5,694 nucleotides of DNA, taken from NCBI GenBank assembly GCA_003557545.1, contig PWOD01000202.1, forward strand, positions 1 to 5,694, read 5' to 3'. This DNA is from a bacterium (GTDB lineage: Bacteria > T1Sed10-126). The notes under the pieces are model-generated. The model was not told where the DNA came from, ran no database searches, and saw nothing but the letters and a program-made list of their open reading frames with translations. The position numbers were made by a program, and so were the translations under genes. Position 1 is the stretch's first letter. Every line of letters begins with the position of its first letter. This document shows positions 1-5,507 of this stretch, piece after piece.

Positions 1-3
1 CGT

Positions 4-34
4 GGGGCACCTCCTTGCTTGGTTGGTGTTCCCC
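4..34 (-). promoter_or_regulatory. Hairpin overlapping a perfect Shine-Dalgarno at the left edge
   Basis: Read on the minus strand, GGGG-AA-CACC (34 to 25) can pair with GGTGCCCC (11 to 4): eight base pairs with a two-base bulge and a 13-base loop. The sequence AAGGAGGT (16 to 9), a full complement of the 16S anti-Shine-Dalgarno, lies partly in the loop and partly in the 3' arm. The start codon would fall just beyond base 1, so a minus-strand gene probably begins immediately outside the window. The pairing could limit ribosome access. No T-run is visible, so it does not look like an intrinsic terminator. Confidence 0.4.
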
Positions 35-47
35 ATGATGGTTTCTT

Positions 48-146
48 CTATGTACCGGTTTTGTCAATCCACTTTTTTAATTCATCTACCACCTGATCTC
101 TCATCCACCAGACCCCTTTCACTTTGGGGTGGAAATGATATACCAT
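48..146 (-). CDS. Possible 32-residue leader peptide or coding remnant with tandem Trp
   Basis: An ATG at 144-146 opens a 32-codon frame ending in TAG at 48-50. The product is basic, with a Trp-Trp pair at residues 13-14 and a third Trp at 26, and its C-terminal half looks like an amphipathic helix. I do not recognise it. It lies about 27 bases downstream of the putative minus-strand promoter and upstream of a strong Shine-Dalgarno at the window edge, the position of a leader peptide. No Shine-Dalgarno precedes its own ATG, and the frame is also open upstream to base 170, so it may instead be a fragment of a decayed gene. The frame is again open from 47 to the window edge past the TAG. Confidence 0.22.
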   Translation of the reverse strand: MVYHFHPKVKGVWWMRDQVVDELKKWIDKTGT

Positions 147-179
147 GTTTCTACATGCTGGATAGTAAGGCTATTTTTT

Positions 180-208
180 GATATAGTTATTTTTTATTAA
201 TTTCTCAA
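180..208 (-). promoter_or_regulatory. Putative sigma-70-type promoter pointing left
   Basis: On the minus strand TTGAGA (203-208) and TATATC (180-185) are separated by exactly 17 bases, giving 5 of 6 and 4 of 6 matches to the sigma-70 hexamers. Transcription would start near base 173 and run leftward through the leader-like ORF at 48-146 to the ribosome binding site at 9-16. The spacer is almost pure A/T, so a chance match is possible. The downstream Shine-Dalgarno on the same strand makes it more credible. Confidence 0.4.
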
Positions 209-231
209 AACTTTTTTAGGGTTGGAATTGC

Positions 232-261
232 TTGCATAAAATATGCCCTGTAAGGTTTAAT
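232..261 (+). promoter_or_regulatory. Weak candidate promoter for the SDR gene
   Basis: TTGCAT (232-237) and TTTAAT (256-261) are 18 bases apart in an AT-rich stretch upstream of the SDR gene. Only three positions of the -35 and four of the -10 hexamer agree with consensus. It would start transcription near base 268, giving a leader of about 75 bases. Nothing better was found on this strand between 182 and 330. Confidence 0.25.
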
Positions 262-312
262 AAGAGTTTCCTGGGTAGAATAAAACTCTTCGCAGGAGCT
301 TTTGGGAGTTTT
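262..312 (+). promoter_or_regulatory. Inverted repeats with two alternative pairings ahead of the SDR gene
   Basis: AAGAGTTT (262-269) and AAACTCTT (283-290) form a perfect 8-bp inverted repeat with a 13-base gap. The right arm can instead pair with a third element: AAAACTC (282-288) with GAGTTTT (306-312). The two pairings exclude each other. At the DNA level the first repeat could be an operator. At the RNA level the set resembles an attenuator-like switch, with a T-run at 309-314. No ligand class is recognised. Confidence 0.3.
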
Positions 313-342
313 TTGTAACCATTTTCTTCGGGAGGTCAAAAG

Positions 343-1137
343 ATGAAAGAACTAGCAGGTAAGTGGGCGTTAATCCTTGGGTGTTCAAGTGGATTTGGGG
401 CGGCTGTTGCCAGAGTTTTAGCCGCCGAAAAAATCAATATAGCCGGGGTTCATTTCGATCGTAAATCCGATCTGCCACGGGTTGAAAAACTGATTGAGGA
501 GCTGGAATCTGAGGGAGTTGAAGTTAAGTTTTTCAACAGTAACGCCGCCAAGGATCGCACTCGAGACAAGGTGATTAAGGAGATTAAAAAACTTACTAAT
601 AATGGTCCTGAGGTTAAGGTGTTACTCCACTCGCTTGCTTTTGGAACCTTGAAAAAGTTTGTTAATGGTGATGAGTCAGATCTGGTCAGTCCGCGGCAGA
701 TGGCCATGACCCTTGATGTTATGGCCAGCAGTCTGGTCTACTGGACCCAGGGTTTAGTGGAAAATGGTCTGATGGGTGAAGGGGGAAGAATCTTTGCCAT
801 GACCTCCGCTGGTGGCAGTACTGTCTGGCCCTACTATGGACCTGTATCAGCAGCTAAAGCGGCGCTTGAAGCAAATGTTCGTCAACTGGCCTATGAGCTG
901 GGTGAACAGAAAATTACTGCTAATGCAATTCAGGCTGGCGTTACTGATACGCCGGCGCTACGAAAAATTCCTGGTAATGAAAATATGATTGCTGAAGCTC
1001 AACGTAGGAACCCCTCTGGAAGACTTACCCGTGAACAGGACGTTGCCGATCTTATCAAGCTGCTGATTCGGGATGAAAGCCGGTTTGTTACGGGAAATGT
1101 TATTCGCTGTGATGGTGGAGAGGATATCGTCTCCTGA
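343..1137 (+). CDS. Enoyl-[acyl-carrier-protein] reductase-like SDR oxidoreductase (FabL-like)
   Basis: A 264-residue cytosolic short-chain dehydrogenase/reductase, probably reducing an enoyl thioester with NAD(P)H in fatty acid elongation. The Rossmann nucleotide motif G13-x3-G17-F-G19 is at the N-terminus. The active site is Y165-x6-K172, the spacing of enoyl-ACP reductases (FabI, FabL) rather than the Y-x3-K of ordinary SDRs. Ser155 sits where FabI has its second tyrosine. A HSLAFG segment (96-101) recalls the HSIAF of FabI. The C-terminal part (DT-ALRKIP at 202-210, a PSGR turn at 224-227, a DGG near 257-259) follows the order seen in FabL of Bacillus subtilis, and the length fits. The ATG follows GGGAGGT (330-336) with six bases between. 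It stands alone and converges with the GGDEF gene. A reductase for another enoyl- or keto-substrate cannot be excluded, so no gene symbol is given. Confidence 0.8.
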   Translation: MKELAGKWALILGCSSGFGAAVARVLAAEKINIAGVHFDRKSDLPRVEKLIEELESEGVEVKFFNSNAAKDRTRDKVIKEIKKLTNNGPEVKVLLHSLAFGTLKKFVNGDESDLVSPRQMAMTLDVMASSLVYWTQGLVENGLMGEGGRIFAMTSAGGSTVWPYYGPVSAAKAALEANVRQLAYELGEQKITANAIQAGVTDTPALRKIPGNENMIAEAQRRNPSGRLTREQDVADLIKLLIRDESRFVTGNVIRCDGGEDIVS

Positions 1138-1153
1138 TCGGCCCGGAGACGGT
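1126..1153. terminator. Hairpin between convergent genes, possible bidirectional terminator
   Basis: A 9-bp stem (1126-1134 with 1145-1153, including CGTCTCC/GGAGACG and one T-G pair) encloses a 10-base loop. It spans the stop codon of the SDR gene and ends four bases short of the stop codon of the facing GGDEF gene. The position between converging genes suits a shared terminator. No clear T-run follows on either strand, so termination may be weak or factor-dependent, or the stem may mainly protect 3' ends. Confidence 0.4.
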
Positions 1154-1157
1154 TCGC

Positions 1158-2525
1158 TTAATTATCCAGCCGTCTGGTAGAAAAAATTCTGTTTTTTCCT
1201 CGTTTTTTTGCCTGGTAAAGAGCCAGTTCCGCCTGTTTGTGAACTGTGTTAGTATCTGAACCGTCCTCTGGAAAACAGGCTAGCCCGCCACTGAAGTTAA
1301 TCGTTACACTGTTCTCTTCAAGACTGAACAGGGGTTCGCTTACAAGCTGCCGCAATCTCTGTCCAGCATGCATTGCTTCGGCGAGAGCTGTGTTGGGGAA
1401 TATGATGCCAAAATTATCTTTATCAAACCGCCCCGGGATATCGGTAGAACGGAATTTATTTAATAGCAGGTAGCCAATTTCTCGGAGAATAGCATCACCT
1501 ACCTCCCGACCATGGGTCTCGTTGATTTCGGCAAAGTTGTCAATGTCGAGCAGTAACAGGGAAAAGGTCTGTTCATATCTTCTGGCCCGTTCGATCTCTT
1601 CCCGCAGCCGATTCATAAAATAAGCTTTGGTTTTTAAACCGGTCAACCGGTCTTGCAGTAGTGATTGGGCTTTCCCCTGGGTTAGCTGTGAACTGTTTAA
1701 AATGCAGGCTGCTGTCGCAGTCAGTGGCAGTAGCTGGCGGGCTACCAGGGACTCTTCAAGCAGCTCTTTTTGGGGACTGTAAACAGCTACTAGCCCGGCC
1801 GGGTTTTTCTGAAACTGTAGCAGTATATAAACCTGTTTTGTACCAGCAGGAGTTTTTTCAATCAAATAGTTCTGTTCGGCAAGTTGTAGCTCTTTTACCC
1901 GGCTGCAGGGTATAGTCTTTCTTTTTGGATTGTTTTCCTGTGAAAATCCTTTTTCCACCCGCAATTCGTAGTTCTTACCCCGAAGAACATAATAACCGGC
2001 TTCGGTTGCTCCAAACAGCCCGGCCAGACTGGCTAAGAAAAACCTTATTAAATCGGGTGAATTCGGGGAATTTTTAAAGATCTCGCAGGTCCAACTGCCG
2101 GTTTGGGCAAGTTGGTGGTCGGAATTAATTTTTATTGCTTGCTTTAATGTCAGGTGAAAATCATCTTCGGGATCGGCTAAAAACTCCGGTATATTTCCTG
2201 GAAATTCCACAGCGCCAATCCACTGCCCGTGGTAGTCAAGATGAACAATATTATGTTGTTCATCAGTTAAACCCCGTTCGGCCTGACGGAGCTGTTCTAT
2301 CTGCTGTTTGCCAGGTAGGTTTTTGAGTTCGCCTCGAAGAAGTTTGACTGAGGCTATTCGGGCCAGATTGGCTGCACCGTCTAACAGAGGATCAGGACGG
2401 TAAAATATCAGTGGTTCTGTGCCAAAATTTTGCTCCAGCCAGTTTTCCAGGAGATGATAAAATTTAGTTATCTTCTGGCCATTTATTAGTAGTTCGAAAA
2501 GAAATTTTTTGTCTGGACCTTCCAT
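1158..2525 (-). CDS. GAF-GGDEF protein with degenerate active site, likely c-di-GMP receptor
   Basis: A 455-residue soluble protein with no membrane segment. Residues about 15-140 look like a divergent GAF-type sensor, about 158-280 like a second GAF domain, and 288-450 form a GGDEF domain. That domain keeps the DRLTG entry motif (292-296), D327 and N335, G343-D344, and the closing ALYQAKKRGKNR segment (435-446). The signature loop reads DKDNF (368-372) instead of GGDEF: both GTP-contacting glycines and the catalytic Glu are gone. The RxxD inhibitory site is intact as R359-D362, nine residues ahead of the loop. Known families with this combination bind c-di-GMP as effectors instead of making it, and that is the inferred role here. 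No EAL or HD-GYP domain is present. The ATG has GAGGG (2533-2537) seven bases upstream. The gene is transcribed divergently from ftsY. Confidence 0.85.
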   Translation of the reverse strand: MEGPDKKFLFELLINGQKITKFYHLLENWLEQNFGTEPLIFYRPDPLLDGAANLARIASVKLLRGELKNLPGKQQIEQLRQAERGLTDEQHNIVHLDYHGQWIGAVEFPGNIPEFLADPEDDFHLTLKQAIKINSDHQLAQTGSWTCEIFKNSPNSPDLIRFFLASLAGLFGATEAGYYVLRGKNYELRVEKGFSQENNPKRKTIPCSRVKELQLAEQNYLIEKTPAGTKQVYILLQFQKNPAGLVAVYSPQKELLEESLVARQLLPLTATAACILNSSQLTQGKAQSLLQDRLTGLKTKAYFMNRLREEIERARRYEQTFSLLLLDIDNFAEINETHGREVGDAILREIGYLLLNKFRSTDIPGRFDKDNFGIIFPNTALAEAMHAGQRLRQLVSEPLFSLEENSVTINFSGGLACFPEDGSDTNTVHKQAELALYQAKKRGKNRIFSTRRLDN

Positions 2526-2591
2526 TGACTATCCCTCACTTGATATCGATGTAAAGTTTGCCAGATAACGGATTATTCTTTCATACTTGCT

Positions 2592-2617
2592 GATAGCTGG
2601 CAACTGTTACAGCTATC
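2592..2617. promoter_or_regulatory. Perfect 8-bp inverted repeat on the ftsY promoter, candidate operator
   Basis: GATAGCTG (2592-2599) and CAGCTATC (2610-2617) are exact reverse complements with a 10-base gap, giving arm centres 18 bp apart. The repeat covers the -35 and spacer of the putative ftsY promoter and lies upstream of the divergent GGDEF gene, where a dimeric regulator could affect either or both genes. An RNA hairpin role is unlikely because transcription from the TATAAT would begin downstream of it. Confidence 0.4.
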
Positions 2618-2626
2618 TATTATAAT
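2598..2626 (+). promoter_or_regulatory. Putative promoter of the ftsY-rib operon
   Basis: A perfect TATAAT (2621-2626) follows TGGCAA (2598-2603) with a 17-base spacer. The -35 is only a half match. Start of transcription near 2633 would give a leader of about 35 bases before the ftsY ATG. The surrounding ATTATAAT (2619-2626) is its own reverse complement, so a -10 hexamer can also be read on the minus strand toward the GGDEF gene, though no good -35 was found on that side. Confidence 0.5.
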
Positions 2627-2668
2627 TTTTAACCGAGAAAATAAAAATTAGTTGTAGGAGGGTGCTTG

Positions 2669-3571
2669 ATGGGTTTATTTGGTAAATCAGAAAATAAGCA
2701 GGCAGAAAAATTGAAATTCGCCCTGGGGAAGTTTCGTCAGGGAATAAAAAATATTGTGCCGGGTCTGGGTGGTGATTTTTCAATTGAACGTCTGGAAGCG
2801 GCGTTGTTATCCAGTGACGTTGGGTTGGAAACAGTTGAAAAGCTGATTCAACCGCTGGAGAGCGGACAGGATAAGGGGGATCCCGGGGAGCATTTGAGAA
2901 AACAGATTATTGAAATTTTTCATCGGGCAGGACCGGTCACCCTGCAGATCAGTGATTCTTCCCCCACGGTTTATTTTTTTGTGGGGGTGAATGGAAGCGG
3001 TAAGACTACCAGTATGGCTAAACTGGCGCATAATTTTGATAAGCAGATAATTTTTGCTGCCGCCGACACCTTCCGTGCCGCTGCCATAGAACAGTTGAAA
3101 AAATGGGGAGAAAGATTGGATTTGCCGGTGATCTCCCATCAGAAAGGTGGCGACCCGACCGCTGTTGTTTATGATGCGCTGGAAGCGGCGGTTCATCGTC
3201 AGGCTGATTTTCTCTTTGTTGATACGGCGGGGCGACTTCATACCCGGCGTGATCTGATGGAACAGTTAGAAAAAATGTACCGGGTAACGGTTGGTCAGAA
3301 GTCTAATGAGCCGACAGAAAGTTTACTTGTTCTGGATGCTTCAACCGGACAAAATGGTCTCCAACAGGTAAGAACCTTTGCTGAAAAATTACCTGTCACC
3401 GGGATAATTTTGAGTAAACTTGATAGTACTGCCCGTGGTGGGGTTGCTTTGAGCGTGGTAGATGAACTGGGAATTCCGGTAAAACTGGTTGGAACCGGGG
3501 AAACGCTGGATGATCTAGCCCCTTTTTCACCTGAAATCTACTGTGACGCTCTCTTGGGAGAGGAGTTTTAA
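2669..3571 (+). CDS. ftsY: Signal recognition particle receptor FtsY
   Basis: FtsY is the SRP receptor GTPase. It pairs with Ffh-4.5S RNA at the inner membrane and hands nascent membrane proteins to the Sec translocon. The 300-residue protein is an N domain (about 10-90) followed by a complete G domain: P-loop GVNGSGKTT (106-114), DTFRAAA (133-139), DTAGR (185-189), SKLD (249-252) and GTGE (275-278), then the usual closing DDLAPF segment. The long acidic A domain of enterobacterial FtsY is absent; a short basic-amphipathic N-terminus (1-26) probably gives membrane contact. Between the P-loop helix and the next strand (residues 120-126) it is some four residues shorter than most relatives. AGGAGG (2656-2661) is seven bases from the ATG at 2669. 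An in-frame TTG at 2666 is too close. It leads the operon and ends one base before ribD. Confidence 0.95.
   Translation: MGLFGKSENKQAEKLKFALGKFRQGIKNIVPGLGGDFSIERLEAALLSSDVGLETVEKLIQPLESGQDKGDPGEHLRKQIIEIFHRAGPVTLQISDSSPTVYFFVGVNGSGKTTSMAKLAHNFDKQIIFAAADTFRAAAIEQLKKWGERLDLPVISHQKGGDPTAVVYDALEAAVHRQADFLFVDTAGRLHTRRDLMEQLEKMYRVTVGQKSNEPTESLLVLDASTGQNGLQQVRTFAEKLPVTGIILSKLDSTARGGVALSVVDELGIPVKLVGTGETLDDLAPFSPEIYCDALLGEEF
3556..3565 (+). promoter_or_regulatory. Ribosome binding site of ribD inside the end of ftsY
   Basis: GGGAGAGGAG, the last coding bases of ftsY, is a strong Shine-Dalgarno placed seven bases before the ATG at 3573. It fixes the ribD start there rather than at the in-frame GTG at 3543, and implies translational coupling of ribD to ftsY. 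Confidence 0.75.
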
Positions 3572-3572
3572 A

Positions 3573-4742
3573 ATGGAACAAACCTCTGAAGAACGGCGAG
3601 AGTTGATGCGAGTGTTATTGGAGGCAGCCAGTCAACATCAGGGAGATGTTCATACTAATCCACTGGTAGCAGCTGCTCTTGTTAAGCAGGGCGAGCTGCT
3701 TGCTCTGGCTGCGCATGAGAAGTTTGGCGGTCCCCATGCGGAAGCTGCTTTGCTGAATAACTACCGGGGTTCACTGGAGGATACTGAGCTGTATTGTACC
3801 CTCGAACCATGTGTTCACCAGGGTAAGACCGAACCCTGCGTGGACAGGCTTATTGAGGCCGGTATTAAGCGGGTAACTATCGGTCATGAAGATCCTAATC
3901 CTCTGGTTGCCGGTGCCGGGGTAAAAACTTTGCTGGATGCCGGTGTTGAGGTTCGTCTTCCCCTGTTGCGCAGCCAGTATCGCTGGTTGAACAGAGCTTA
4001 TTTTTATAATCATTATGCTAACTTGCCCTGGTTGGAAGCTAAACTGGCTCTCTCAGTCGATGGTTATATTGGCACTACAGGTCATCATAGTAAATGGTTG
4101 AGTTCACCTGAAAGTCGTGATTATACCCATCGTCTTCGGTCCCGGGTGGATGGGGTGATGGTCGGTGCTGAAACGGTCAGACAGGATGACCCCAGTCTTA
4201 CTGATAGAGTTACGGGCCGGGCTGATCAGCCTCGTGCCATAGTAATATCCCGTCGGCCGGAGAGCCTTTCTTTGGACTCTAAACTGTTTTCAGAACGTGC
4301 CGGTCAGACGGTCCTGGTGCTTCCACCGGGTAGTTCTTCCAGATTGGAAACGACTCTTGAAAATCGTGGTGTAAAATTAATTTTCGCCGAACTTATCGAT
4401 GGTCGTTTCAACTGGAAAAAACTGCTGCCGGAGCTCTTGAAGTTGAATTTAAGTCGGATTCTTGTTGAGGGTGGTGGCCGGCTTGTGGGGGATCTGATAT
4501 CGTCTGGAGTATTAAATGAGATTCATCTTTTTTACTGTGGCCGGTTTCTCGGTGAAGGGATTAAAAGCACTGTCCTCAGGGAGCCGGTTAAACGAGTTTT
4601 TGAGGGGCCGGCAGCCGGGTTGATCGATCACCGACGATTTGGTGATGACCTTTATGTCCGGCGCTTTTTTCAACAACAGACCGGGCATCGGGGATTTGCT
4701 GTTCAACCGTTTGTCCAGTTTGATGGCCGACCGGGCGATTAG
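3573..4742 (+). CDS. ribD: Bifunctional riboflavin biosynthesis deaminase/reductase RibD
   Basis: RibD converts 2,5-diamino-6-ribosylamino-4-pyrimidinone 5'-phosphate to 5-amino-6-ribitylamino-uracil 5'-phosphate in two steps, zinc-dependent deamination and NADPH reduction. The 389-residue protein has a cytidine-deaminase-like N-terminal half with zinc ligand H55 and proton shuttle E57 in PHAE, and zinc ligands C80 and C89 in TLEPC-x8-C. The conserved PNP-x-VG start of this domain reads TNPLVA (28-33), a mild departure. The reductase half runs from about 154 (AKLALSVDG, SKWLSS, VGAETVRQDDPSLT at 197-210) to the LVEGGG loop (297-302) and the DDLYVRR strand near 358-364. About 25 residues after that strand exceed the usual end and look like a read-on tail. 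It starts one base after the ftsY stop; ribE follows after a 117-base gap. Confidence 0.95.
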   Translation: MEQTSEERRELMRVLLEAASQHQGDVHTNPLVAAALVKQGELLALAAHEKFGGPHAEAALLNNYRGSLEDTELYCTLEPCVHQGKTEPCVDRLIEAGIKRVTIGHEDPNPLVAGAGVKTLLDAGVEVRLPLLRSQYRWLNRAYFYNHYANLPWLEAKLALSVDGYIGTTGHHSKWLSSPESRDYTHRLRSRVDGVMVGAETVRQDDPSLTDRVTGRADQPRAIVISRRPESLSLDSKLFSERAGQTVLVLPPGSSSRLETTLENRGVKLIFAELIDGRFNWKKLLPELLKLNLSRILVEGGGRLVGDLISSGVLNEIHLFYCGRFLGEGIKSTVLREPVKRVFEGPAAGLIDHRRFGDDLYVRRFFQQQTGHRGFAVQPFVQFDGRPGD

Positions 4743-4859
4743 ATTCTCCGGGGCTATGATGACTGTAACCTATAAATCATAGAATTAGTCTGTTATTAAG
4801 GTATCATTATAGGCAGAGCAGTGATAGATCGAAGAAATCATACTGGAGGGCCGATAGTT
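4743..4859 (+). promoter_or_regulatory. ribD-ribE intergenic leader with inverted repeats
   Basis: This 117-base gap is long for a gap inside a tight operon. CTATGAT (4754-4760) pairs with ATCATAG (4776-4782) across 15 bases, and CCTATAA (4769-4775) pairs with TTATAGG (4807-4813) across 31 bases. The second pairing uses part of the loop of the first. No T-run follows the first hairpin. The conserved core of an FMN riboswitch is not seen, and no good promoter hexamer pair was found. It may be an RNA processing or attenuation site, or structure by chance in AT-rich DNA. Confidence 0.3.
4845..4850 (+). promoter_or_regulatory. Ribosome binding site fixing the TTG start of ribE
   Basis: GGAGGG lies nine bases before the TTG at 4860. 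The longest open frame would start at a GTG at 4821, but that codon has only a poor AGAG upstream and would put this site inside the gene. Riboflavin synthases begin with M-F-T-G, which the TTG start reproduces exactly. Confidence 0.7.
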
Positions 4860-5507
4860 TTGTTCACAGGATTGATTCGTGCCACCGGAACTATCAAAGC
4901 GCTCCGGCCCGGTTCGAACTCCGGTTATAAAATAGCAATTATTCCTGATTGTCAGCTTGCTGATTTGCAGTTGGATGTAGGGGCAAGTATTGCTCTGGAT
5001 GGGGTTTGTTTAACTGTGGTTGAGCTGACTGACCGGGGGTTTCTGGCTGATCTTAGTTCGGAGACTGTTGAGCGAACCACCTTTTCATTAAAAAGGCCTG
5101 GCAGTCTGGTAAATATTGAGCCGGCGGTCAGGGTAGACCAGGCATTGGGCGGTCATTTGGTAACTGGTCATGTTGATGAGATAGCACAGATTTTGCAGAT
5201 TGATAGGTTGGATAACAGTTATCGTTTCACTGTCGGATTTTCTGACCGGGTGGCCCCTATGCTGGCCCCCAAAGGTTCGGTTACGATTGATGGGATAAGT
5301 CTCACTGTAAACCGGGTTAAAACCGCCCATTTTACCGTTAGAGTTATTCCCCATACATATAGAGTAACTAACCTCCATTCCCGGCAGCCCGGCGATAAGG
5401 TAAACCTTGAAGTTGATACAGTGGCCAGATATTTATATAATTTCTGGTTAAAAGCGCGGCGTGGAAATCTTGATATCCAACAGCTCAAAGAGAGTTTTCA
5501 ATGGTGA
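4860..5507 (+). CDS. ribE: Riboflavin synthase alpha subunit
   Basis: Riboflavin synthase dismutates two molecules of 6,7-dimethyl-8-ribityllumazine into riboflavin and 5-amino-6-ribitylaminouracil in the cytosol. The 215-residue product is made of two tandem lumazine-binding barrels, about 1-97 and 98-195. The first has the MFTG start, DGVCLTV (47-53) and [10 protein letters not shown] (66-75). The second has [11 protein letters not shown] (97-107), the parallel DGISLTV (144-150) and IPHT (163-166). The repeat DG-x2-LTV in each half shows the internal duplication. F2 and C50 match residues conserved around the ligand in this family. Length is normal. The start is a TTG, chosen from the ribosome binding site and the family N-terminus. 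The stop TGA overlaps the start of the next gene. Some species call this gene ribC. Confidence 0.95.
   Translation: MFTGLIRATGTIKALRPGSNSGYKIAIIPDCQLADLQLDVGASIALDGVCLTVVELTDRGFLADLSSETVERTTFSLKRPGSLVNIEPAVRVDQALGGHLVTGHVDEIAQILQIDRLDNSYRFTVGFSDRVAPMLAPKGSVTIDGISLTVNRVKTAHFTVRVIPHTYRVTNLHSRQPGDKVNLEVDTVARYLYNFWLKARRGNLDIQQLKESFQW

Larger units (their letters stand above)
1..342. other. Left-end intergenic/leader region without a convincing protein gene
   Basis: This stretch precedes the SDR gene. Several short frames are open: a plus-strand frame from base 2 to a TGA at 179-181, and a minus-strand frame from 170 down to a TAG at 48-50. Neither matches a family I recognise. The plus-strand product is rich in hydrophobic residues and Ser, as expected for the shadow of a minus-strand frame. 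The region becomes very AT-rich between about 171 and 240. What it does hold are regulatory-looking elements, listed separately: a minus-strand promoter, a leader-like ORF, a hairpin over a ribosome binding site at the left edge, and inverted repeats in front of the SDR gene. Confidence 0.6.

Noticed and set aside
2-181. Plus-strand open frame from the left edge as the end of an upstream gene
   Set aside because: Its composition is that of an antisense shadow, it matches no family I know, and the minus strand of the same bases carries a better promoter and ribosome binding site.
219-237. Sigma-54-like GG...TTGCAT pattern upstream of the SDR gene
   Set aside because: The GG to GC gap is 8 bases (or 12 from the other GG) where sigma-54 promoters need 10.
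2666-2668. TTG as start of ftsY
   Set aside because: It is only four bases from AGGAGG, whereas the next codon, ATG at 2669, has ideal spacing and gives the family-typical MGLFG start.
2807-3241. Long minus-strand open frame opposite ftsY
   Set aside because: It lies wholly opposite the conserved FtsY G domain, has no recognisable domain or ribosome binding site, and is a shadow frame.
3543-3572. Ten-residue upstream extension of ribD from a GTG
   Set aside because: It would overlap the end of ftsY and has no Shine-Dalgarno; the ATG at 3573 has an excellent one.
4621-4646. Palindrome TGATCGATCA and a neighbouring ATCACC/GGTGAT stem in ribD
   Set aside because: Both lie within well-conserved coding sequence and have no supporting context; short palindromes of this size occur by chance.
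4821-4859. Thirteen-residue upstream extension of ribE from a GTG
   Set aside because: The family begins at MFTG, and the strong GGAGGG lies inside the extension.
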